NCBI GenBank assembly: GCA_004299275.1
Contig: SCSU01000049.1
Location: 1-33,112, forward strand
DNA from: Patescibacteria group bacterium
Lineage (GTDB): Bacteria; Patescibacteriota; Patescibacteriia; 2-12-FULL-57-11
Length of the DNA: 33,112 nt
Direction of reading: 5' to 3'
Position 1 is the stretch's first letter. Each line of letters opens with the position of its first letter. This document shows positions 26,587 to 33,112 of the stretch, piece after piece. A program made the translations under genes and the position numbers. The notes under the pieces are model-generated. The model saw nothing but the letters and a program-made list of their open reading frames with translations. It was not told the DNA's origin and ran no database searches.

Positions 26587-27042
26587 TTAGTGCTTCGGCG
26601 TTCTGGACCGTTTTCCCTTGACGCCCTTGGCGGGAGGAAGTAAATGCTGCTTTCGTTCGGTAAGCGGAGCGCACGCGCGCGAAGGTGAGCTTGCAGTGTT
26701 CGAGGGGGCGGTCAAGCTTACGATCACCCCAACACGCACACTTTCAGCCGAATTGCCGGTAAAGATCTCACCTGCTTTTTCTGCCAGATACCGATTGATG
26801 GCGGGGTGACTGTACTCGCCGCGGTCGAACATTTCGATCGCGCGCCCGACGATCGATAGCTCCACGGTTGTTGAGAGCCACCTTTCGTAAGCTTGTAGCA
26901 AGAGCGCCCTTGCCCTGACCTTCTGCGCCGGTGTTGCCTCCTTGAGAGCATCACCAAGCAGTTTCGATGCTGAGGTTTCTCCCCCCAGATATTCGTCGAT
27001 CTCCGCATCGGACATCGGCACGAGTTCGTCGTAGTCGCCCAT
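26587..27042 (-). CDS. hypothetical protein
   Basis: MGDYDELVPMSDAEIDEYLGGETSASKLLGDALKEATPAQKVRARALLLQAYERW; strong SD AAAGGAGGTTCAA before ATG 27042 and promoter TTGACA-17-TAAGGT. Confidence 0.65.
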   Translation of the reverse strand: MGDYDELVPMSDAEIDEYLGGETSASKLLGDALKEATPAQKVRARALLLQAYERWLSTTVELSIVGRAIEMFDRGEYSHPAINRYLAEKAGEIFTGNSAESVRVGVIVSLTAPSNTASSPSRACAPLTERKQHLLPPAKGVKGKRSRTPKH

Positions 27043-27086
27043 TTGAACCTCCTTTGGTTTCAATCCGTAGCCGTTGCCTATCAAAG

Positions 27087-27115
27087 ACCTTAGGAGAACT
27101 CCAATTATTTGTCAA
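27087..27115 (-). promoter_or_regulatory. promoter TTGACA-17-TAAGGT for the 26587-27042 gene
   Basis: Reverse complement: TTGACA (27115-27110), 17-bp spacer, TAAGGT (27092-27087). Confidence 0.6.
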
Positions 27116-27173
27116 TGCTCCGGCACCCATTTTTACGCACCTGCTGAGTTTTGGGTGCAGACCATATAATTAA

Positions 27174-27425
27174 AAAAGCGGGGCGGTTGGTGTCATGCGG
27201 AATCCGGACACCTCACGCCCCGGGCAGTGCGGTTTTCGGCTTTGCGGTTGGCGAGCGGTTTCGCCGAGGTCGGCGTTAGACGCTCTTCGGCCACCCCAGG
27301 AGAGTTCGGACCGAATAACGACTTGTCCGACAAATAACCGCGACGCGACGGCGATAGACTGCTCAAAAAAGGGGGGGAGCGAGCCGCCTACACACGTTGC
27401 GTTTAGCCGTCTGCTACACTGGCCA
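27174..27425 (-). ncRNA. candidate structured non-coding RNA with its own promoter and terminator
   Basis: Promoter TTGACA (27460-27455)-17-TTTAAT (27437-27432); terminator hairpin CGGGGCG-tga-GGTGTC...GACACC-aac-CGCCCCG followed by CTTTTTT; internal hairpins; no convincing protein. Confidence 0.45.
27178..27224 (-). terminator. rho-independent terminator of the candidate ncRNA
   Basis: Nested stems CGGGGCG/CGCCCCG and GGTGTC/GACACC followed by T6 on the minus strand. Confidence 0.7.
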
Positions 27426-27496
27426 AGAATTATTAAAACAAATCTCAATTGGGATGTCAAAAAATACAGCCTGAGCAATGGCTCGGCCGTGATGCA

Positions 27497-28705
27497 TCAA
27501 TCGTCGCTATTCTTATTGATTGTCAGATTTTCAAATTCGCCAGTTATCGAATTGTAATCTATAGAACCAATAGTTTTTAGAAAATTTTCGCCTTTCGCAT
27601 CATACTCTTTTCTGTCGAATTTTTTGATCCTAAAATTTGCAATTTTGCCGTCGAAACTTTGTGCGTTAAAACAGTATTTACCGGAATTGAAATCGCGAAG
27701 GAAAGAGTCAGTCAAAACATTCTCCATGACTTGATGCGAACCAGAGCGATCCTCGCGGATAAGTGGAAGCGCGGCATCACCTTCAAGCTTACAGGGGATG
27801 AGATAGGAAATTTTCGCTCGATAAATCGCAGTCCCTGCCGGTGTCAGAGAAACGTCATAACCCGGGAGGTGGAAGGTGAGATTCTTCCCGTCAAACAGCG
27901 GGGTTGGAAATACCGGGTCGTCAAAACCGCCTCCATATAAAAATTCGCATTCCACCGCGATCGCTGTTGGAAGTGGGAAAGTGCGTCCATTCACGACGAT
28001 ACTTGTGAGTATAGTTCTTGGGGTCTGATCACTCTGCTCGCTTAGGCACTTTCCTTTTTGAACTATTATTCGAGCATTTATCTCCTTCGTACCGATGCGA
28101 GCGATCAGTGTTTTGCTATCTTGATTCCATGTTCCATTTTTTGTTTCAGCAATGACATTCCCTGATGAATTCAGGAATTTTCGATGCAAATCGCCCACAG
28201 CCTCACCCGGGGAAAATTGCGCATCAACCAGCACGCCATTAGACCATTCTCCTAAAAAAATGTTGTTTCCACTACCGATGCGAAGTGGCTCAGCTATGAG
28301 TTGGACCGCTCCGCTCGCCGGCTCCAATACCCAGACACTTCTTACACTTACGGGACCATTGATACTATTATCCAACACTGCAATAATCTTTCCGGACGAA
28401 AGCTCTCGCACCTGCTGATATGTTTCCATGGGGAATGGAGAAAATTCAAATAATTCGTCGCTCGTTTTGCTGGAGAGACTAGAAAAGACACCGGGCTGTT
28501 CCTTTGGTGGTAGTGTGGATTGTGAAGACGTGATTTTATTTTGTTCTGTTAGTTCTTTTATTCGTTCCTTGGCACTCAGTATTTTTTTTTCGGACACCAG
28601 CAGCTTGTTTAGGGTTTGAATGTAAAGTTCTCCAGCGATAAAAATAATAGACGTAAGCAAGAAAAGCAGTATGCCAAAACCGATGTATCGCCGGGTGATT
28701 TTCAT
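27497..28705 (-). CDS. hypothetical membrane-anchored extracellular protein
   Basis: N-terminal TM (IGFGILLFLLTSIIFIAGELYI), coiled-coil-like segment, then a large beta-rich domain. Confidence 0.8.
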   Translation of the reverse strand: MKITRRYIGFGILLFLLTSIIFIAGELYIQTLNKLLVSEKKILSAKERIKELTEQNKITSSQSTLPPKEQPGVFSSLSSKTSDELFEFSPFPMETYQQVRELSSGKIIAVLDNSINGPVSVRSVWVLEPASGAVQLIAEPLRIGSGNNIFLGEWSNGVLVDAQFSPGEAVGDLHRKFLNSSGNVIAETKNGTWNQDSKTLIARIGTKEINARIIVQKGKCLSEQSDQTPRTILTSIVVNGRTFPLPTAIAVECEFLYGGGFDDPVFPTPLFDGKNLTFHLPGYDVSLTPAGTAIYRAKISYLIPCKLEGDAALPLIREDRSGSHQVMENVLTDSFLRDFNSGKYCFNAQSFDGKIANFRIKKFDRKEYDAKGENFLKTIGSIDYNSITGEFENLTINKNSDD

Positions 28706-28712
28706 ATATTAC

Positions 28713-28741
28713 AGGATAACAATTCGGCGGCTTTTACTCAA
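28713..28741 (-). promoter_or_regulatory. promoter TTGAGT-17-TATCCT, 7 nt from ATG 28705
   Basis: Reverse complement TTGAGT (28741-28736), 17 bp, TATCCT (28718-28713). Confidence 0.55.
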
Positions 28742-29687
28742 ACCGGCCGTTGTAAAAATCTGGGAAACCGCGGGTGAGCTCATTGGGGGACATTGGTTTT
28801 TTCCCTTCAAACTGAAGCGTTGGGGCAATGACCACGCCTTCACTGGCGCCGATTATCAGTCGCCCATTATCGGCCGCTATAGCGCCGGGCGCAAGTGTCC
28901 GCGCGCCGATTTCTAACTCAAAAAGTTTAACGCGTAATCTATTTTTGCCATCGCTCCACTCGGTCCAGATTCCCGGCCAGCCGGCGTAAGCGCGGCTCAT
29001 ACGCTCAATTTCCACGGCAGTTTTGGTCCAATCAATTTTGCCGCTCTCGCGCGAGAGCAGGGGACAGTAAGTCGCTCTGGCGTGTTCTTGATCTTGGGGA
29101 ACAAGTTCGTTGTTTAAATATCGAGGCAGAGCGGTAGCGACGAGGTCAGCGGCCGCTTCAGAGAGAATCTTGGAAAGTGAAGTAATGGTTTCCTTCCCCG
29201 TGAGCGGCCGACGTGTTTGGGCGATGAGCGGGCCGTGATCCATTTCGGAATCAAGCAGCATCAGCGTCACCCCGGTTTCCTTGTCACCCGAGAGTATCGC
29301 CGCCGCGATCGGCGATGGGCCGCGAAGCGCCGGCAAGAGCGAGGGGTGAACATTCAGCGTTCCTTTGGGCGGGATAGCTAAGAGCGCGTCGGGGATAATC
29401 CGGCCGTAAGCGATGACCAAGGCGACTTCCGGCGCGAGACGCTGGATTTCTGCCGCGAAAGCCGGCTCCTTTAGTTTTTCAGGCGTGAGAACCTTGAGTC
29501 CTAACCGCTCGGCCGCGATTTTAACCGGCGACGGCGTCAAACGCTGATCGCGGCCGAACGGCGCGTCCGGACGCGTAATCACGCCGACTATTTCCATTTT
29601 CTTTAGCTCGAAAAGCCGTTCCAGGATAGGAACGGCGAAATCCGCAGTGCCCCAAAAAATGAGTTGTGATTGGTCGAGGGACTTCAT
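28734..29687 (-). CDS. fmt: methionyl-tRNA formyltransferase
   Basis: IFWGTADFAVPILERL, VVIAYGRIIPDALLAIPPKGTLNVHPSLLPALRGPSPIAAAILSGDKETGVTLMLLDSEMDHGPLI. Confidence 0.95.
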   Translation of the reverse strand: MKSLDQSQLIFWGTADFAVPILERLFELKKMEIVGVITRPDAPFGRDQRLTPSPVKIAAERLGLKVLTPEKLKEPAFAAEIQRLAPEVALVIAYGRIIPDALLAIPPKGTLNVHPSLLPALRGPSPIAAAILSGDKETGVTLMLLDSEMDHGPLIAQTRRPLTGKETITSLSKILSEAAADLVATALPRYLNNELVPQDQEHARATYCPLLSRESGKIDWTKTAVEIERMSRAYAGWPGIWTEWSDGKNRLRVKLFELEIGARTLAPGAIAADNGRLIIGASEGVVIAPTLQFEGKKPMSPNELTRGFPDFYNGRFE

Positions 29688-30172
29688 TTAGTCTTTTTAG
29701 ACTTATCCTCTTTCCAAGTCCGCGCGGCGCGGTCAATAAAAAGAATGCCATTTAGATGGTCAACTTCGTGCTGAATGACTCGCGCGAATAAATCGCGCGC
29801 GGAGAATTCAATTGCCTTGCCATCAAGCGCTAGGCCTTTAACTTTTATTTCTATCGCCCGGCTGACCTCACCGGAAATCCCCGGCACCGATAAACAACCT
29901 TCGGGGTTGAGTTCTTTTTTTTCGCCGAGGCTCACAATGGCGGAGTTAATCAAAAAGAAAGGCCCGTTTTCCGTGCTGACCACGGCGACATTAATCGGAC
30001 GTCCGACTTGAATCGCTGCCAGTCCGATGCCGTCGGCTCGGTACATCGTCAGAGTCAGGTCATCAAGGAATTTTTTGAATTTCGGTTCACTAAGTTCAGC
30101 CGGAGAAATGTCAGCGGCTTTGGTTCTTAAAATCGGATTGGGATGAGTGACTATTTTGAGCAATCGCGGCAT
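29684..30172 (-). CDS. def: peptide deformylase
   Basis: GIGLAAIQVGRPINVAVV, EGCLSVPGISGE, VIQHEVDHLNGILFID. Confidence 0.96.
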   Translation of the reverse strand: MPRLLKIVTHPNPILRTKAADISPAELSEPKFKKFLDDLTLTMYRADGIGLAAIQVGRPINVAVVSTENGPFFLINSAIVSLGEKKELNPEGCLSVPGISGEVSRAIEIKVKGLALDGKAIEFSARDLFARVIQHEVDHLNGILFIDRAARTWKEDKSKKTK

Positions 30173-30178
30173 AAATAC

Positions 30179-31939
30179 TTATTTAACTTCCCACCGCCAG
30201 TCTTTCGGCAGTTTTTGGAAGGCGACCGGCACAAGTTCGTCCGCGCTTCGAAGCTGTAAAAGATATTCGTTTTTTGCGATTTGGTCAAGTTGGCGGCCTG
30301 CCCCGGGTAAAAGTTCATCAAGCATTTTACGCACTCTTTCGAGGTTTTCAGATACCGACGTTTCGAGCCGCAAGCGGAGATACGCCGGCGGGTAGCCAAA
30401 TTCCTCACGGACGGAAAGCTGCTGTTTGTAGAATTGCTCCGGGGTATCTCCTAGGGCCAAAAATACTTCGTGTTCGGGGATAAAGGTCTGCAAAATTAGC
30501 GGCGCCTTTTTTTCCCGGGCGAGCGAGGCGAGTCCGCGGAGCAGGGCGTAACCCTCCTCGCTGTCGGAAAAATTGGCGCCGCACCACAGCTGTTCGGCGA
30601 GCGGCACGGCGACGGCGCCAAGCTCCAGTTTCTCCAGCTGTGGCCGCAGGGAATGGAGTAAAACCTCGGTCCCGACAATTATATCGCCATTGATATTATT
30701 TTTCCCCGGCGCTTCGCCAGTAACTTCAACGACCTTAGCGGCAGTAAAATATTTTTTAATTTCAGCAGTTAGGCGGCTAATCGCGAGACCGTTGTCCTTG
30801 AGGCGGGCCGAGCCGCAGGACGGACAGACGGTCGGTGTCGCGGTTTTATTTCGGCAGCGGCCGCAAAAAAGTTCGCGGGGGTAAACCCGCATTGTTGAAC
30901 CGCATTCGGAACAGGAGACGCGTTGGCCGCAATCGCGGCAGATGAGCGAAGTCGCCGCGCCTTTACGGTTCACAATAACAAGAGCGGTTTTCCTTTGGGT
31001 CAGACTCACCGCGATTGCCGCGCGCAACCGCTCGGTTAAAAAGCCCCAAAAGCCGCCGCGGCGTTCCTCGGCTAGAGAAATCAGAGTTAAGTCCGGCGGT
31101 TCTGCCAGTAAGACGCGATTTTGGGCGGTATGCCAGGCAGAGAGAGTCGGCGTGACGGCAAGAGAGAGCAGCTCACGGCCCTCGGCGCGGGCGCGGGCGC
31201 GGGCTAGTAGCCGTGCGTCATAGCGCGGTTTGGCGTCAAACTGGATAAAGCTCGGCTCTTCCTCCGCAAAAATAATAATCGGTAAACCCTCAGGCAGGGG
31301 AGCGAACACCCCGCTCCTAGTCGCCACCAGCGCGTCGGCGCGGCCGGCGGCCAGCGTGGTCCAGGCCGCGAGAGCGGTCGATGGTCTGAGCTCGCCAAAA
31401 TAGCTAGCGACCCGAAGACCGGATTTTGTCAAACATTCCGAAAGCCAGTTACCGTGAGCGACGGTGGGGACGAGAATCAGGGCCGGGCGTTTGTTGGCGA
31501 ATTCGGTGATAACGCCGGTGATTTTTGCGGGATTGAAGATTGATTCCACCTGTTGGCAAGAGAGGGCCGCGTTTCCGGCGGCAGAGCCAATTTTTAAACT
31601 ATCAAATTCGCCGATTTTTTCGGGAATTTGTGGCAGGAGCTGTAGTAAAAACAAAGGTAACGGCGCTTGGTATTGCAGAGACAACCGCGAAAGCAATTCT
31701 AGAAGTTCCGCGGTAAAAACCGGGTTGCCGTTGAATAATGCCGAATGTAATGGACGAAGCTTTGAAGTCGGCAGTTCGGATTTTTCTTGTACGGAATGGA
31801 CAAGACCGACGATTCGTCGGCTGCCAAAACTGACGCGGACCAACGAGCCGGGTTGTAGAAGCGGCGCGTCTTCCGGAATCAGATAATCGAAAAGCCGATT
31901 GAATGGCAGCCGCAGGGCGGGTATAACTCGCGTAATCAT
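30179..31939 (-). CDS. priA: primosomal protein N' (PriA) homologue with degenerate helicase motifs
   Basis: RVIPALRLPFNRLFDYLIPEDAPLLQPGSLVRVSFGSRRIVGLV (3'-DNA-binding domain), CRDC/CSEC/CGRC/CPSC zinc domain, ILQTFIPEHEVFLAL; Walker A and motif VI not found. Confidence 0.88.
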   Translation of the reverse strand: MITRVIPALRLPFNRLFDYLIPEDAPLLQPGSLVRVSFGSRRIVGLVHSVQEKSELPTSKLRPLHSALFNGNPVFTAELLELLSRLSLQYQAPLPLFLLQLLPQIPEKIGEFDSLKIGSAAGNAALSCQQVESIFNPAKITGVITEFANKRPALILVPTVAHGNWLSECLTKSGLRVASYFGELRPSTALAAWTTLAAGRADALVATRSGVFAPLPEGLPIIIFAEEEPSFIQFDAKPRYDARLLARARARAEGRELLSLAVTPTLSAWHTAQNRVLLAEPPDLTLISLAEERRGGFWGFLTERLRAAIAVSLTQRKTALVIVNRKGAATSLICRDCGQRVSCSECGSTMRVYPRELFCGRCRNKTATPTVCPSCGSARLKDNGLAISRLTAEIKKYFTAAKVVEVTGEAPGKNNINGDIIVGTEVLLHSLRPQLEKLELGAVAVPLAEQLWCGANFSDSEEGYALLRGLASLAREKKAPLILQTFIPEHEVFLALGDTPEQFYKQQLSVREEFGYPPAYLRLRLETSVSENLERVRKMLDELLPGAGRQLDQIAKNEYLLQLRSADELVPVAFQKLPKDWRWEVK

Positions 31940-31960
31940 GGCAACTTTATAAGGCAGTCC

Positions 31961-32005
31961 CCCGACCTGCCTACGCGAGAGCTACGGCAGGCAGGCAAGC
32001 TCGGG
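31961..32005. repeat. palindromic intergenic repeat (CCTGCC/GGCAGG type)
   Basis: CCCGAcCTGCCtacgcgagagctacGGCAGgcaggcaagcTCGGG. Confidence 0.65.
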
Positions 32006-32089
32006 AACTAAATAAATAAAAGAGTCCCTGAGCGAAATTGAAAGGCTACCGTAATATACATCAAAAAAGCCGTCGAGGGCGGCATTTTT

Positions 32090-32157
32090 TGTCATCCCAA
32101 ACTTGATTTGGGATCCAGAAGTAAAATTTCTAGATTCCTGCCGGCGCAGGAATGACA
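32090..32157. repeat. REP/MITE-like palindromic element
   Basis: TGTCATCCCAAACTTGATTTGGGATCCAGAAGTAAAATTTCTAGATTCCTGCCGGCGCAGGAATGACA: terminal TGTCAT/ATGACA inverted repeats and two internal hairpins. Confidence 0.75.
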
Positions 32158-32164
32158 GAATTCT

Positions 32165-32953
32165 CTAGGACAACACCAGATTAGCCACCAGATGCCCGAT
32201 GCCGAAGGGCGCCTCGTAGGAATATATTTTTGGTTCGTATTGGACGCCGTCCAACACCCCGAGCAGTGTGGCAATCGGCTGGATGCCGCAGGATTGCGCT
32301 TTATCACAAAGTTTTGAATCTAAGCCGATAACGCCGCTGGAATTTTTGGTGGAAAGCAGTTCCTGAACAGTTCGGTCGAATTCCGCCCCCTCTTGGGCAA
32401 AACCAGCCGGAGCGTCTTTGGAGAGAGTGTGTGCCAAATCAGCCGAGGCGAAAACCGCGACGCGCTTGTTGGAATCCATTATCTCTTCTTTCAGCTCTTT
32501 GCCGAAAACGTAGTGCGCTTTTAAATCTAATTTTGAAGTAATCACCGGAACGACGGTGATTTTTGGTAAATGTTCGGTGAGGAAAAACAGAGGGATACCG
32601 GTGCCGTAATCGACCGCTTCCTGACTGCTAAGCACGAGTTGCGAATTTTTTCGGATGCTCCTCTGGACATGGTCAATCAGCAAAAAATCCGAGGCGTAAC
32701 TGCGAGATGTTTGAAAGTCGCCGAATTCTTTGAAATCCAAACGATAAGTAGCGGACAGATTAATCTGAAAAGCGTCGGGCAAGGTCGCGGCGTGCGGCGA
32801 AATAATCACAATGGTTTCCGGATTGACCAGATACAGCTCTTGTTCCAGGCGCTTGAGCGCCTCGGCGGTACCGGACATTTTTTTTGTTTTCTCCTTGCCG
32901 ATGTTCGGGATAAGGAGAGGGGAGTGAGGGACAATCCCGGCAAAACTCAACAT
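32165..32953 (-). CDS. MEMO/LigB-like class III extradiol dioxygenase-fold protein (AmmeMemoRadiSam B-like)
   Basis: FAGIVPHSPLLIPNIG, ETIVIISPHAAT, VAVFASADLAHTL, GIQPIATLLGVLDG. Confidence 0.8.
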   Translation of the reverse strand: MLSFAGIVPHSPLLIPNIGKEKTKKMSGTAEALKRLEQELYLVNPETIVIISPHAATLPDAFQINLSATYRLDFKEFGDFQTSRSYASDFLLIDHVQRSIRKNSQLVLSSQEAVDYGTGIPLFFLTEHLPKITVVPVITSKLDLKAHYVFGKELKEEIMDSNKRVAVFASADLAHTLSKDAPAGFAQEGAEFDRTVQELLSTKNSSGVIGLDSKLCDKAQSCGIQPIATLLGVLDGVQYEPKIYSYEAPFGIGHLVANLVLS

Positions 32954-33083
32954 ACTATTGTGGGGTAACGTGCTTTAGATATTTGTCATCCCGGGCATAA
33001 TGGTGAAAACGTGTTGGTAATATCCGTCCTTTTCCGCGTAGTAAAGCGGTAGAATGAGATAATCATTCACTGACTTTAACAAT

Positions 33084-33112
33084 ATGGAGAAAAAAACGAT
33101 GTCCGAACTGTT
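33084..33112 (+). CDS. start of a truncated CDS running off the window
   Basis: ATGGAGAAAAAAACGATGTCCGAACTG (MEKKTMSEL...), only 29 nt visible. Confidence 0.35.

Noticed and set aside
16820-27376. Shared GGGGGGGAGC in the infA upstream region and in the candidate ncRNA region
   Set aside because: Low-complexity 10-mer with dissimilar flanks; likely chance.
27174-27425. tmRNA, RNase P RNA or SRP RNA identity for the minus-strand unit
   Set aside because: No tmRNA acceptor/tag pattern, no GAGGAAAGTCC-type RNase P core and no SRP GGAAGGAAGCAGCC-like motif recognised.
27170-27478. ORF of 102 aa on the minus strand (and 27195-27557 plus) across the candidate ncRNA
   Set aside because: Composition is not protein-like, the minus ORF starts upstream of the predicted TSS and runs through the terminator hairpin; no domain recognised.

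Overview
A gene-dense bacterial window whose architecture looks like a Patescibacteria/CPR (Parcubacteria-like) chromosome segment. The lineage is an inference from gene content and protein architecture; I made no database comparison. Standard code appears to be used, with TGA as stop. Blocks from left to right: a hypothetical gene plus ArsR-type regulator; FMN reductase; secD-secF; a conserved membrane protein plus HerA/TraG-like ATPase pair; a large polymerase/ligase-like TPR membrane protein; alpha/beta hydrolase; a minus-strand CsoR/RcnR-family regulator with two small membrane proteins; mnmA; a D,D-carboxypeptidase; a GerMN-like protein; alaS; infA-rpmJ-rpsM-rpsK-rpsD-rpoA-rplQ-rplM-rpsI; a surface-polysaccharide cluster (flippase, three glycosyltransferases, O-antigen-ligase-like protein); two hypothetical minus-strand genes flanking a possible ncRNA unit; priA-def-fmt; and a MEMO/LigB-like protein. 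I saw no tRNA, rRNA, CRISPR array or transposase. The most interesting signals are: (1) five exact copies of a 12-bp palindrome ATTCGCGCGAAT, all inside ORFs and encoding SNSRE or IRAN depending on frame; (2) a ~250-nt minus-strand promoter-to-terminator unit with no convincing ORF; (3) a PriA homologue that keeps all eight zinc-binding cysteines but appears to have lost its helicase motifs; (4) a parvulin-like domain inside SecD with the ARHILI strand at its C-terminal side; (5) recurrent promoter spacing that predicts leaderless or near-leaderless mRNAs, contrasted with two hypothetical genes that carry strong Shine-Dalgarno sequences.
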